A stretch of 31,313 nt of DNA from RUG11867 sp964553435 (GTDB lineage Bacteria > Bacillota_I > Bacilli_A > RF39 > UBA660): contig CAZKKM010000006.1 in NCBI GenBank assembly GCA_964553435.1, positions 1 to 31,313 of the forward strand, read 5' to 3'. Shown here in pieces: positions 21,486 to 30,261 of this stretch. Positions within the stretch are counted from its first letter, which is position 1, and every line of letters begins with the position of its first letter. The position numbers and the translations under genes were made by a program. The notes under the pieces are model-generated. The model saw only the letters and a list, made by a program, of their open reading frames with translations. It was not told the origin of the DNA and searched no databases.

Positions 21486-22224
21486 GCTTCGTGTTGTCGT
21501 CGTCCAGCTCTTCATCATCGGTATGTTTTTAGGAATCTGGCAATGGGGTTCAAAAGTTGGTTTCATCAACAGTTTCATATTCTCTTCTCCTTCTAAAATC
21601 GTAGAAACTATCTTCACATTGTTCAAAAACGGCGAACTTTTAGGTCACATCGGGGTTACGTTAAGCGAAATACTTTCTGCTTTCGCCTTGGGTATTGGCA
21701 TAGCTTTTATCGTAAGTATATTCATGTATATGTCAAAATTTTTGGCCGCGGTCATCGATCCTTTTCTCACTATGTTGAATTCTCTTCCAAAGGTCGCATT
21801 GGGTCCCATCATAATCATCTGGGTTGGAGCGAACAGAAATGCCATCATCACGATGTCTTTACTAATCAATGTCGTCGTCTCCATCATAACAATTTACAAT
21901 GGATTTATCTACACGGATCCTTTGAAAATAAAACTGTTCAAATCTTTCGGGGCGACAAAGTGGCAGATTTTATTCAAACTGGTAATTCCAGCGAACGTGA
22001 GCACTATCGTAAGTGCTCTGAAGATCAACATTTCGATGACTTTAATTGGAGTTATCATGGGAGAATTCTTGGTCAGTAAGGAGGGCATCGGGTATTTGAT
22101 AATATACGGTACTCAGTTATTCAATCTGAATTTGGTGCTTTCGGGTATAGTTGTATTAGTCATCATATCTTTCTTATTGTACGAAACCATCACCTTTATC
22201 GAAAAGAGACTTCTAAACGAGTAG
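21472..22224 (+). CDS. ABC transporter permease, NitT/TauT (SsuC/TauC-like) type
   Basis: 250 residues with six predicted membrane helices of the binding-protein-dependent transport superfamily. The cytoplasmic coupling loop reads IKLFKSFGATKWQILFKLVIPA, and VIMGEFLVSKEGIGYLI follows it, both standard for SsuC/TauC homologues. The start overlaps the ATPase gene by 14 bases, indicating translational coupling. A TAG stop lies inside a terminator hairpin. No substrate-binding protein gene follows; the next gene is on the opposite strand. The cargo could be an aromatic sulfonate, a pyrimidine thiamine precursor, or something else. Confidence 0.9.
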   Translation: MTNHKLRVVVVQLFIIGMFLGIWQWGSKVGFINSFIFSSPSKIVETIFTLFKNGELLGHIGVTLSEILSAFALGIGIAFIVSIFMYMSKFLAAVIDPFLTMLNSLPKVALGPIIIIWVGANRNAIITMSLLINVVVSIITIYNGFIYTDPLKIKLFKSFGATKWQILFKLVIPANVSTIVSALKINISMTLIGVIMGEFLVSKEGIGYLIIYGTQLFNLNLVLSGIVVLVIISFLLYETITFIEKRLLNE

Positions 22225-22244
22225 ATGTCTCTTTTGTATTTTTT
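22202..22244 (+). terminator. Terminator of the ABC transporter operon
   Basis: AAAAGAGAC at 22202-22210 pairs with GTCTCTTTT at 22227-22235 across a 16-base loop that contains the stop codon. GTATTTTTT follows. Confidence 0.65.
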
Positions 22245-22260
22245 GGATCAATTATCTTTT

Positions 22261-24066
22261 TTATTTATCTTTAGGAAGATGGCATATCACTTTATCCGAC
22301 TTTTGATGCCAGTTTTGGAAAACATCGCCATTAGGTGCGATAGAAAGATCGAAAGTCCTCTTAGAAGCACGAGACCATTCGCGTTCAAGTTCTTCTTTGG
22401 TTATGTACTTCTTAAATGATATCGTCTTGTTGTTGTCGCTCGACTTGACAATAATCAATTTATAATCGCCTGTCGAATATATTGGCAATTCGCTTACAAA
22501 ATAGTTTTGTTCTCGCAATTTGGCAATTACTTCGTCGAATATCATATCGTCGATTTGATGCAGTTTTTGCGTTTCTTCTTGTAAATTTCCCATATCTTCG
22601 TGTAAAGATTGGAAAAGCACGTTTCTAATGTTAAGATAATCGGCTAGTTCGATATATCGCTCCAGCGCATCAACAGAATTCAATCCCCCTTGGAAGCAAG
22701 TCGCAACTAGAGTAAACGCATTTGTATAATATTTAGAAGTCAGGTCCCTTATTTCCTCGGTGCTTAAAGACTTGACCCCCAATATACTATCGTTGTCGGC
22801 ATCTTCTATGGCATGCCTACTTATGTTTACATTATAATCTAAATTTCTTACTAATTCCCATATATATTCTGGTCCACAAGAGGCATTAGTAGAGACGTAA
22901 TAGCTTACTTTATAATTCTCTTTATGGTGATGTATATAGGATAAGAATTCTCTCGTTTCCTTTAAAGTAGGTTCCCCTCCACCGATTACGACGTTATTTA
23001 AATAGGGCTCTATACTCCTAAAGCTTTTCATGATAGCATCAAAATTAAAGACAGTTGGATCTAAAAGATGGTTGCGGCAAAAACTACAGCGGCCATTGCA
23101 TTTTCTGCCCAACTCTAAGTATAAATTCGTCTGTCTTGTAATACATGTGTTTCCTAATCTAGTCCCTCGTTTACTTTGCCAAGACGAAGCATCAATCCCG
23201 GGTATTATGACGTGAGGTATAACTGTATTGGTTATTTTTTTAATCGTTTCATCCATAATAGACAATTCTTTCATTTCCCCTATTGGCAAAGTCAATTCTT
23301 CAAAATGACAGTTACGGAAATTAAACTTTTCTAACAAGTCGTGAGGGATACTTGAAAGATCGATTTCATCGTAGCACTTGTCGTGAATCAAGCCTTGAAA
23401 GAGTTGTATTTTATCTATGGGTGAAAATTTATCGTAACCTAATATGGTGCACAGTCGGCATAATGCCCCTTCTCGTTTGGCATCTTCTATTAGTGCGTCT
23501 TTTATCAATTCTAGGTACTTTTCAAAGTTATGAGAAGGAATAAAGTTTTTGAGCGACGGCAAGAGTCGTCTTAAAATCAAAAATATCTCTAAAGATGAAA
23601 ATGGAATATGCGGATTCAATTTTAATGAGGATATATCGAATACTCCTACACTAGATAGCTCTCTAACTTCATCGGCCATCTCTTCGGAGAAGACGACATC
23701 TTTAACATCATCCATTTCGCTAACTAATAATTTTATAGACAAATGAGTACCTTTAAATACGGACCCCTTATATGAGACATAAGCGAAAGATCTAATATAA
23801 GATAGGTCGCAGTTTGTAAAGTCACAGTATTCTAGGCAATGATAATTCGTACATTCGATTAGTCTCAATGTCGATAGCTCAAACTTGATGTTCGTATCTT
23901 TGAAATTAGTATGGAAAAACTTAAACCCTTTCCAATATTTCCAAGAAAACTTCGATAAATCTATACCCGAAACATCGCAGTAGGATAAATCTCTTTCTCT
24001 AAACTCTTTTGAGTGCAAGAGTTCTTCAGATGTAGTGAACTTTTTAATATATTCCATATTCGTCAT
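22261..24066 (-). CDS. Pentapeptide-repeat/radical SAM fusion protein
   Basis: 601 residues. Residues 20-110 contain loose pentapeptide-type repeats (RDLSYCDVSGIDLSKF, CDFTNCDLSY). A middle region of about 200 residues follows with no domain I recognise. The radical SAM domain starts near residue 310 with the cluster motif CNGRCSFC (C323, C327, C330) and GGGEPTL at 362-368. The end (FDLSIAPNGDVFQNW) resembles the close of MoaA/NirJ-like radical SAM folds, but the extra cysteines of a SPASM domain are absent. The enzyme should cleave SAM to a 5'-deoxyadenosyl radical; the substrate is unknown. No precursor-peptide gene is next to it. Start at ATG 24066 has AAAGGAG only three bases away; an ATG three codons later is the alternative. 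Monocistronic. Confidence 0.82.
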   Translation of the reverse strand: MTNMEYIKKFTTSEELLHSKEFRERDLSYCDVSGIDLSKFSWKYWKGFKFFHTNFKDTNIKFELSTLRLIECTNYHCLEYCDFTNCDLSYIRSFAYVSYKGSVFKGTHLSIKLLVSEMDDVKDVVFSEEMADEVRELSSVGVFDISSLKLNPHIPFSSLEIFLILRRLLPSLKNFIPSHNFEKYLELIKDALIEDAKREGALCRLCTILGYDKFSPIDKIQLFQGLIHDKCYDEIDLSSIPHDLLEKFNFRNCHFEELTLPIGEMKELSIMDETIKKITNTVIPHVIIPGIDASSWQSKRGTRLGNTCITRQTNLYLELGRKCNGRCSFCRNHLLDPTVFNFDAIMKSFRSIEPYLNNVVIGGGEPTLKETREFLSYIHHHKENYKVSYYVSTNASCGPEYIWELVRNLDYNVNISRHAIEDADNDSILGVKSLSTEEIRDLTSKYYTNAFTLVATCFQGGLNSVDALERYIELADYLNIRNVLFQSLHEDMGNLQEETQKLHQIDDMIFDEVIAKLREQNYFVSELPIYSTGDYKLIIVKSSDNNKTISFKKYITKEELEREWSRASKRTFDLSIAPNGDVFQNWHQKSDKVICHLPKDK

Positions 24067-24085
24067 TTTCTCCTTTGTGTGCCTT

Positions 24086-24114
24086 ATTATAAATATAAAA
24101 AGATCAAATTACAA
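24086..24114 (-). promoter_or_regulatory. Promoter of the radical SAM fusion gene
   Basis: TTGTAA, 17 bases, then TATAAT on the minus strand, about 20 bases before the ATG. Confidence 0.6.
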
Positions 24115-24137
24115 GAAAAAAGTAGTCCGACGATTAC

Positions 24138-24168
24138 TTAAAAAAGTCAAGCGGCAAACACTTGACTT
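24138..24168 (-). terminator. Terminator of the polytopic membrane protein gene
   Basis: AAGTCAAG and CTTGACTT form an eight-pair stem that overlaps the TAA stop at 24167. Six T residues follow on the minus strand. Confidence 0.75.
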
Positions 24169-25501
24169 ATTGGCGAAATTTGAATACGTAATGCTTTTCC
24201 TTATCGTACAAGTTTATATCGTAGTATTCGATATATTCTGCGATGTGCTCTCTTCCCAAAGGAATGTAGTCTATTAAAAAGTCGGTTTTGTATTTACTCG
24301 GCAATACGATGTCTTCTGTCGTACATTCCAATTTGTTTTTGATGTAAAAATTCATCTCGTCGTATTTCAGTGAGGCACTATGATAGATGTAGATGTTCAC
24401 TCCGGAAATGATTGGGATGACGACAAACCAAAGTGGCGACAAGAAATCGGTCGGGAAAATGTAGTTGTAGAGCTCGAGTATTATTAAAATATCTACGATA
24501 AAAAAGAATAGAACAGATCCTACTGTGATATGTCCAAAAATGGAAATACTCAGCATGAAGATAAATGAAGTTAAATAATAAGCCGCGATTTTTCTTTTGA
24601 ACATACGAGTAGATGTCACATTCAAAAGAATGTAAAGAGACGAGACCGAAAACAGAATATAGGTCACATAATTTAGGTAGTCGTCAGTCGACAGAAGAGA
24701 TGAGAAAAGGAAAGAAGACATTCCGAAAATGGATAAAACTGACGAGATGATCTTTCCCTTTAAAAATAGCTTTATGGCTTCTATCATCACGAGAGTCGAG
24801 AAGATGAGGACGATTATGAAATTGGAGTTGCATATAGTCGGGATAAATTCATGGATGAGATTTGAAGTGAAACCTGTGTATGTAAATCTAAGGTGGAAAA
24901 CTGCACAAAGAAGGCCGGTGATTTCTCCTAAAAGTAAAGCGACGCAGCGATTGTCTTTTTTATCTTCTCTTTTAGTGAGATAGATGATTGTGAGTGCGAA
25001 AATAGTGAATGCATATGAAGGCTCGAGATTAGAAAAGATGAGACCTAGTGCAAAAAGTCCTAGATAGTTGGCATTGGATAATGTATTCTTGACGAGAAGT
25101 CTAATGAACAAGATGAGAGCTGTGCATCCGACAATGTGTGTCGTAAAGCTATGTATTTGAGTCAGTGTGTTGGCGATGGTAAGTCTGTCCAAAAGAAAAA
25201 ATAAGAAAAAAGCGATGAGTGGCAAAATGTGATTTTTCTTTTCGATGAGATTTCCCATGAGAGTGAACATAAGTACACCCATCACTCCATAGATGATGAT
25301 ATTGAGCAAATATGTTTTGGTTTGTAAGGACATCAAAATGTTCGTGAGCAAGGCAGTATCTGTAGCATTTAAAATAAAAGATAAGTTGGTCTTGTCTTTA
25401 AGACTCCATGTGATGTCGATTCCCGTTTTAGGGAAGTAGAAGGCCAAGAGACAAAAACTTGCGAATATAAGAACATAAATCAATATAGATTTCTTCTTCA
25501 T
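24167..25501 (-). CDS. Polytopic membrane protein, possibly DUF6056/GT-C-like
   Basis: 444 residues from the ATG at 25501 (AGGGGG upstream). There are ten or more hydrophobic helices, and the last 70 residues are soluble: SLKYDEMNFYIKNKL, EDIVLPSKYKTDFLIDYI and an aromatic-rich end (YIEYYDINLYDKEKHYVFKF). The plan (an N-terminal helix, an extracellular loop with TGIDITWSLKD, many helices, then a short soluble tail with a valine-leucine-proline strand) recalls DUF6056 proteins and other GT-C-like polytopic glycosyltransferase relatives. The catalytic acidic residues of those families are not evident, so the assignment is tentative. The gene is divergent from the HD phosphohydrolase gene across 70 bases. 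Confidence 0.6.
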   Translation of the reverse strand: MKKKSILIYVLIFASFCLLAFYFPKTGIDITWSLKDKTNLSFILNATDTALLTNILMSLQTKTYLLNIIIYGVMGVLMFTLMGNLIEKKNHILPLIAFFLFFLLDRLTIANTLTQIHSFTTHIVGCTALILFIRLLVKNTLSNANYLGLFALGLIFSNLEPSYAFTIFALTIIYLTKREDKKDNRCVALLLGEITGLLCAVFHLRFTYTGFTSNLIHEFIPTICNSNFIIVLIFSTLVMIEAIKLFLKGKIISSVLSIFGMSSFLFSSLLSTDDYLNYVTYILFSVSSLYILLNVTSTRMFKRKIAAYYLTSFIFMLSISIFGHITVGSVLFFFIVDILIILELYNYIFPTDFLSPLWFVVIPIISGVNIYIYHSASLKYDEMNFYIKNKLECTTEDIVLPSKYKTDFLIDYIPLGREHIAEYIEYYDINLYDKEKHYVFKFRQ

Positions 25502-25571
25502 AACTATTCCCCCTACTTTTATTTTAGCATAATAGAAAGTTTTATGGTATACTTTTTTTAGGTGATAAGTA

Positions 25572-26681
25572 ATGGATATTAGAAGTAACATGTTAAAAAA
25601 CGAAAATTATCTATCTGAATATGCGACGCGAGATGCCGATGCGATAAGGTTTGAACCGATCGATGACGATATGCGCCCAAATTATTTTAGGGATACGGAT
25701 AGAATAATTCATTCTCTTTCTTATACGAGGTATATAGATAAGACACAGGTATTTACACATTGGCCCAACGACAACGTGAGTAGGAGAATAATTCATGTGC
25801 AGTTGGTCGCCAAAATTGCGAGAACGATCGGGCGAGCTTTGTCTTTAAACGAAGATTTAATCGAAGCGATTGCCTTGGGACACGATATAGGTCATGTGCC
25901 ATTTGGACATCCCGGTGAGAGAATACTAGATGAAATAAGTATGAAGTATCTCGGCGAACACTTTGCACATAATGTGGAGAGTGTACGTGAACTAGCAGTT
26001 CTCGAGAATAACGGTCGTGGAACGAATGTCACAATTCAGGTTTTGGATGGCATTTTGTGCCACAACGGAGAATTTGTTCAAGGCGAATATCGCCCTATGA
26101 AGAAGACAAAGGAAGATTTCTTGCGAGATTATGAAAAATGTTATGAGAGTCTTTCTCATATAAAGGCTTTGCGTCCTATGACTTTGGAAGGATGTGTCGT
26201 GCGCATATCTGATATGATAGGATATTTGGGACGCGATATAGAAGATGCGATCAGATTGGGTGTGCTCAAAGAGAGTGATTTGCCAAAGGAAGTTGTAGAA
26301 GTATTGGGAAAGACGAATCGCGAAATCGTAAACACTATCACTTTGGATATAATTACCAACAGCACAGGCAAACCCTACATCAAATTGTCCGATGAAATCC
26401 TCTTTGCTATCAAAAAACTAAAAAAGTTCAGTGTCGAATGCATTTATGAAAAGGCGAATACAAAAGAGGATTTGGATCGCTATGAGAGAATATTCAACGA
26501 GCTATTCGAGTATTATAGAGATAATATCGACGACGAGAATTGTTCTATCAACAAAATATTTCTCAAAAATATGAGCGAAGAATACCTCGAGAATACGTCT
26601 TTAGAGAGGAAGATAATAGATTATTTGGCAGGAATGACAGATGAGTTCATTTTGAAGGAATATGAAGATCTGATCAAATAA
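25572..26681 (+). CDS. HD-domain dNTP triphosphohydrolase-like protein (dGTPase family)
   Basis: 369 residues. It follows the dGTPase plan: YFRDTDRIIHSLSYTRYIDKTQVF, then a first metal histidine at H75 (RRIIHVQLVAKIARTIGRAL), H104-D105 in ALGHDIGHVPFGHPGE, and a later aspartate in RISDMIGYLGRD. Classical Dgt enzymes have RTRLTHSLEV at the first histidine; here RRIIHVQLV replaces it, as in a Bacillota subgroup annotated only as HD-domain proteins. It is expected to remove triphosphate from a dNTP, controlling nucleotide pools, but the substrate is unproven. The start at 25572 has AGGTGATAAG upstream, with TATACT at 25548-25553 as a likely -10 box. Monocistronic, ending at the hairpin at 26697-26725. 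Confidence 0.85.
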   Translation: MDIRSNMLKNENYLSEYATRDADAIRFEPIDDDMRPNYFRDTDRIIHSLSYTRYIDKTQVFTHWPNDNVSRRIIHVQLVAKIARTIGRALSLNEDLIEAIALGHDIGHVPFGHPGERILDEISMKYLGEHFAHNVESVRELAVLENNGRGTNVTIQVLDGILCHNGEFVQGEYRPMKKTKEDFLRDYEKCYESLSHIKALRPMTLEGCVVRISDMIGYLGRDIEDAIRLGVLKESDLPKEVVEVLGKTNREIVNTITLDIITNSTGKPYIKLSDEILFAIKKLKKFSVECIYEKANTKEDLDRYERIFNELFEYYRDNIDDENCSINKIFLKNMSEEYLENTSLERKIIDYLAGMTDEFILKEYEDLIK

Positions 26682-26696
26682 AAAAACACATATTAA

Positions 26697-26725
26697 AAAT
26701 GAGTTCTCGGGGCGAGAACTCATTT
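26697..26725. terminator. Bidirectional terminator between convergent genes
   Basis: A perfect 13-base-pair stem (AAATGAGTTCTCG at 26697-26709 with 26713-26725) has a GGG loop. The minus-strand side has TTTTTAATATGTGTTTTTTT after it; the plus side has only a short T stretch. It serves the convergent HD gene and YihY operon. Confidence 0.7.
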
Positions 26726-26821
26726 CAAGTATTACTCCTCAATGACGTTAATCTTGATAAACGGCATTATCAAAAGTCATCGAAGCTAATACGCGTACAC
26801 TAAGTAATACTCGTGTGTACT

Positions 26822-27703
26822 CTAGTATTTTACTCTTTTGCTCTTAGTATTATGCTGGGACTTCTTGGCATTTCTTTCTTCCAAGAGACGTTGGGTTCGT
26901 TCCATTTCGTACGACTCTTCTTTGTAGTTTATTCCCATTCCTATGACGAAGACTGTCGAAAGAATGTAGATGAGTATGAGAAGTATGGCAATGTTCGAAA
27001 GGCCACTGTAGTAGACGTTGTAATTGGCGAAATGTCCGACGTAATATAGGTATACTTGAGTGGCAATTATCCAGCTTATAGATGTGAATAAAGCTCCCAA
27101 GTTGACGTATGCACTCGGTATTTGTTTGTCCGGTGCGATGGTATATAAAATCTTTATGAAGAAAAAGATGATGAACCACGAAAACGGAAGTTTGAAAAAA
27201 CTCAAAATGTCATAGAATCCAGAGTTGCCGGTCACATTGATGATGAGACTCATGAGAAAACTTCCAAATACCGGAACTAAAAGCATGAACAAAAGCAGCA
27301 AGATGACGATGAAGACCATGATGATTGCTTTGATACGTCTTTCGAGGAACGGTGTTTGGTCTATGCCATAGATGTTGTTAGCCGTAACGATAATCGAATT
27401 CATGCCATTACTGGCCAAATAAATGCCGACGATGAGAAGTATAAATAGACCGAAAGAGGCTTCCGTACTTCCCACTACCGGTGTGATGAGATCCAGTAGC
27501 GAATTGTCAATCGAAATGCGAAAGTACGAAGTGATGTCTGTTATAGAAATGTGCAAAAAGGTCGCAAAGTAAAAAAGAAGTGTGAGAGTCGGTACCAAAG
27601 ATAGAAAGAAAGAGAATGCAAGGCTGCCTGGAAGAATGGACATGTCTGGTCTTTGCAAAATCTCTTTCAGATTGTTGACTATGCGTTTAAATCTTTTTCT
27701 CAT
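26822..27703 (-). CDS. YihY/UPF0761 (BrkB-like) membrane protein
   Basis: 293 residues with about six membrane helices. The family traits are present: PGSLAFSFFLSLVPTLTLLFYF near the N terminus, YLASNGMNSIIVTANNIYG, and PSAYVNLGALFTSISWIIATQVYLYYVG. YihY/BrkB proteins are widespread, and a transport or virulence role has been proposed without agreement. The hydrophilic C terminus is basic. The first 17 bases overlap the end of the sensor gene, with GGGAGC as the ribosome-binding site inside it, so translation is likely coupled. It is last gene of a three-gene operon. Confidence 0.9.
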   Translation of the reverse strand: MRKRFKRIVNNLKEILQRPDMSILPGSLAFSFFLSLVPTLTLLFYFATFLHISITDITSYFRISIDNSLLDLITPVVGSTEASFGLFILLIVGIYLASNGMNSIIVTANNIYGIDQTPFLERRIKAIIMVFIVILLLLFMLLVPVFGSFLMSLIINVTGNSGFYDILSFFKLPFSWFIIFFFIKILYTIAPDKQIPSAYVNLGALFTSISWIIATQVYLYYVGHFANYNVYYSGLSNIAILLILIYILSTVFVIGMGINYKEESYEMERTQRLLEERNAKKSQHNTKSKRVKY

Positions 27704-29717
27704 TTTTTGCTCCCGATGTTAAGGATTTGTTTTCACGCATCTTTTCAGTTGCTTCGTTGATGGCATCGCTTATGAGTTTGACATCGTCTTCGATCATGCT
27801 AAAACCGATTGCGGCGTCTTTATCATGTGGTAAGTTTTTAAATTCTTTTGCCAACTTTTTGACATAACTGATAACTTGTTTTTCACTATATCCGACGAGA
27901 TAAACGGTAAATTCGTTACCATCCGTGCGCATTATCTCCGAGTTGTCGAGTTGCGTCTTGATGAGGGCATTGGCAGCAGCTTGTATCTGTTTATCGCCTT
28001 CGATGTATCCATATGAATCGTTGAGCTCTTGAATGCCGTTTAAGTCTATGACGACGAGTCCTTGAGGATAGATAGTATTTTGATTCCAAATAGGAACATT
28101 TTCATTCAAGTAGTTGCGGTTTTTGAGCGAAGTCAGTAAATCGATGTATTTCATCTTGTCGTTCTTCTTAATCTTCTTGCGAACGAAAGCCTTTTTGCCT
28201 ATTTTATAGATGATGAAGACGACGAGTAGAATGATCGCTATGATGATGAGTGCATATTTTGTGATTTTATATATGAGTGAACCGGAAGTAACTGCGCGAT
28301 TGTAATCATCGATACCGGTGAATAGAGCTTCGTTTTGATCGATGGTGCTGATGTAATATGAGAAGAGTCTATTGAACATGGTATCGTTATTGGAGTGGAA
28401 GATCAGTTCAGTCTTGGTGTCGTCACGAAAGCGCTCGTTGACGTCGCTGTTGCTCTCTTTATATATTAAGTAATTGGCATAATCCATTGCGACGATTCCG
28501 TCGTTTTTGAAGATATTTTTCAAGTCACGATCGTTTCTGTAAGTGAGAACTTCTATGCCTTTGTTTTTAAGATAAGAAGCGACGGTGGAATTCTCTTTAG
28601 CATAGATGGTTTCTCGTTTTACAGAGTCAAACGAATCGAAGACGCGTGAATCTTTATTGCTCATTACAAAACTGACATAGACGTTATAAAGCGAATTTAT
28701 CATAGGCATCGTCGTCGTTATCGAATAATGATTTAAAAAGAGATCGACTTCGCCTTTGGAAATAGCCCGCGTAAATTTGTTCAAATTGCTATAATCTTCA
28801 TATTCGAAGGTAATGCCACTGAATTCCGAAAACTCTTGAATATATTTACTAGCGATACCGCCGTACATACCACTAACCCTTATATCGTAAGGGCTGTTTT
28901 TGATGAAACCGTATCTATATTTTTTCTTATTGATGACATCGAGTTCTTTTTCAGTTATTTTTAGACGACTTGTGAAGAGGTCGTATTCGTTTTTATTGAA
29001 AGATCTTTTGAAGTTTTCTTTAGTCCAGCGATTGAAATATTTGATTAAAAGTGAATTCAAGGTCGCATCGTCGCCGCGTTGTAAGTAGTAAAAGTCTTTC
29101 ATTCCGCTTATGTGATAATTGATTTCGTAAAGATTCGAAAGAACTGTGTCGAGATATTCCAAACGCGGAACGAGAATGTGTTCGACTTCGCCGGAAGAAA
29201 GTCCATCCAAAAGTGCAGTCTTGCTATCGTAATTTTTCGTCGTTATAGAATTGGCATTCAAATAAGGTTGAAAAATCTCACTATCTTCGTTTAAATATCC
29301 GACCGTACCTACGAGATTAGAAAACGATGTGATAGAAATGTGCTTTTTACCGACGAGAACGTAATGATCGGTATAAATCAACCTAGCATCTTTCGGAAGT
29401 TCATTGCTTTTCGTAAGTGATAAGCCTGATGTTTCATCTTGAACAGAGGACGTAACTATATTGAATGAAAGATTCGTTTCGCGTTCGAAGTTATCGAGGA
29501 AGTCGTAGAAGACTCCTTTTCCATCGCGACCAAAGACATTTGCATCGTTGAGAACGGAAACCGATTTGAGACTCGCTTTGTTGTCGATTATGTATTTTTT
29601 CTCTGAGACACTAAAGGAGTCCTCGTTTTGCATGACACTATATACTATGTATATGCCACCGGCAAGAAGAATCACTCCGACGAGAAGGCCGATTATTATA
29701 TTTCTTTTATTTTTCAT
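27687..29717 (-). CDS. Sensor protein: two SBP_bac_3-like domains, membrane helix, degenerate GGDEF domain
   Basis: 676 residues. An N-terminal helix (about 7-27) is followed by two periplasmic-binding-type domains (about 40-245 and 255-470; the second starts KKYRYGFIKNSPYDIR). A membrane helix (about 488-506) and a basic linker come next, then a GGDEF-type domain (about 523-660). The latter keeps the LTSLKNRNYL helix, the metal aspartate region VVIDLNGIQELNDSYGYIEGD and RTDGNEFTVYL. The signature is DGNEF where active diguanylate cyclases have GG(D/E)EF, and no RxxD inhibitory site precedes it, so cyclic di-GMP synthesis is doubtful. It looks like an extracellular small-molecule sensor with a converted output domain. 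Middle gene of the operon 30201-26822; GGTGA precedes the ATG. Confidence 0.82.
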   Translation of the reverse strand: MKNKRNIIIGLLVGVILLAGGIYIVYSVMQNEDSFSVSEKKYIIDNKASLKSVSVLNDANVFGRDGKGVFYDFLDNFERETNLSFNIVTSSVQDETSGLSLTKSNELPKDARLIYTDHYVLVGKKHISITSFSNLVGTVGYLNEDSEIFQPYLNANSITTKNYDSKTALLDGLSSGEVEHILVPRLEYLDTVLSNLYEINYHISGMKDFYYLQRGDDATLNSLLIKYFNRWTKENFKRSFNKNEYDLFTSRLKITEKELDVINKKKYRYGFIKNSPYDIRVSGMYGGIASKYIQEFSEFSGITFEYEDYSNLNKFTRAISKGEVDLFLNHYSITTTMPMINSLYNVYVSFVMSNKDSRVFDSFDSVKRETIYAKENSTVASYLKNKGIEVLTYRNDRDLKNIFKNDGIVAMDYANYLIYKESNSDVNERFRDDTKTELIFHSNNDTMFNRLFSYYISTIDQNEALFTGIDDYNRAVTSGSLIYKITKYALIIIAIILLVVFIIYKIGKKAFVRKKIKKNDKMKYIDLLTSLKNRNYLNENVPIWNQNTIYPQGLVVIDLNGIQELNDSYGYIEGDKQIQAAANALIKTQLDNSEIMRTDGNEFTVYLVGYSEKQVISYVKKLAKEFKNLPHDKDAAIGFSMIEDDVKLISDAINEATEKMRENKSLTSGAKNEKKI

Positions 29718-29727
29718 AATTCACCGT

Positions 29728-30201
29728 TTATTTTTTAGAGTTATTCGACCAAGAGATGGTCGCCGCTTGAGCCTTTCTATATCCTAGCATTGGAAATGTG
29801 GTGCTGGAATCATCCGATGTGGATTTTGTCATGAGAAATTGTAAATCGTAATAGTTGAGATAATCCTCTTCAAAAAATTCTAGACTGGCGACCGAGACGT
29901 TTTGTGCTTCAGCGACCGTCGTATCATCGGCAAAGTCGACGTTAAAGTAGACAGTTTTACCATGTATGTTGATCTTGACGTCTTGTACTTTGTCCATTTC
30001 GAGAATCTTTGCTTCCATTTCGTCTTTTTTTTCATCTTCGATTAGAACATCGGAAATTCCGTCCAATCTTTTTCCATACTTATCGCCTGTAGTGCTCTTG
30101 AAAACATATCCTGCGAGCATTGCGACGATTATTGCAATACAAACCAAAGCTATCCCCATCAAAATTACAAATACTCTGTTTTCTTTGTAAAATTTTTTCA
30201 T
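29728..30201 (-). CDS. Small single-pass membrane protein, possibly Asp23-like (unknown function)
   Basis: 157 residues with one membrane helix near the N terminus (about 10-31). The soluble region starts with DKYGKRLDGISDVLIEDEKKDEMEAKILEMDKV and contains QDVKINIHGKTVYFNVDF. The alternation of strand and helix and the xxVxINIxGKxVYFxxxF stretch vaguely resemble Asp23/YloU-type envelope proteins, but the family is not clear to me. AGAGGTGG lies ten bases upstream of the ATG, and a promoter is at 30230-30258. The sensor gene starts 11 bases after this stop, so it is the first gene of the operon. A role as partner of the sensor protein is a reasonable inference. Confidence 0.72.
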   Translation of the reverse strand: MKKFYKENRVFVILMGIALVCIAIIVAMLAGYVFKSTTGDKYGKRLDGISDVLIEDEKKDEMEAKILEMDKVQDVKINIHGKTVYFNVDFADDTTVAEAQNVSVASLEFFEEDYLNYYDLQFLMTKSTSDDSSTTFPMLGYRKAQAATISWSNNSKK

Positions 30202-30229
30202 TAACTATGCCACCTCTTTGTTTGTAAAC

Positions 30230-30258
30230 ATTATACTACATTATATGGTTCTAAGCAA
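30230..30258 (-). promoter_or_regulatory. Promoter of the sensor/YihY operon
   Basis: TTGCTT, 17 bases, then TATAAT on the minus strand, 28 bases before the ATG at 30201. Confidence 0.6.
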
Positions 30259-30261
30259 ATA

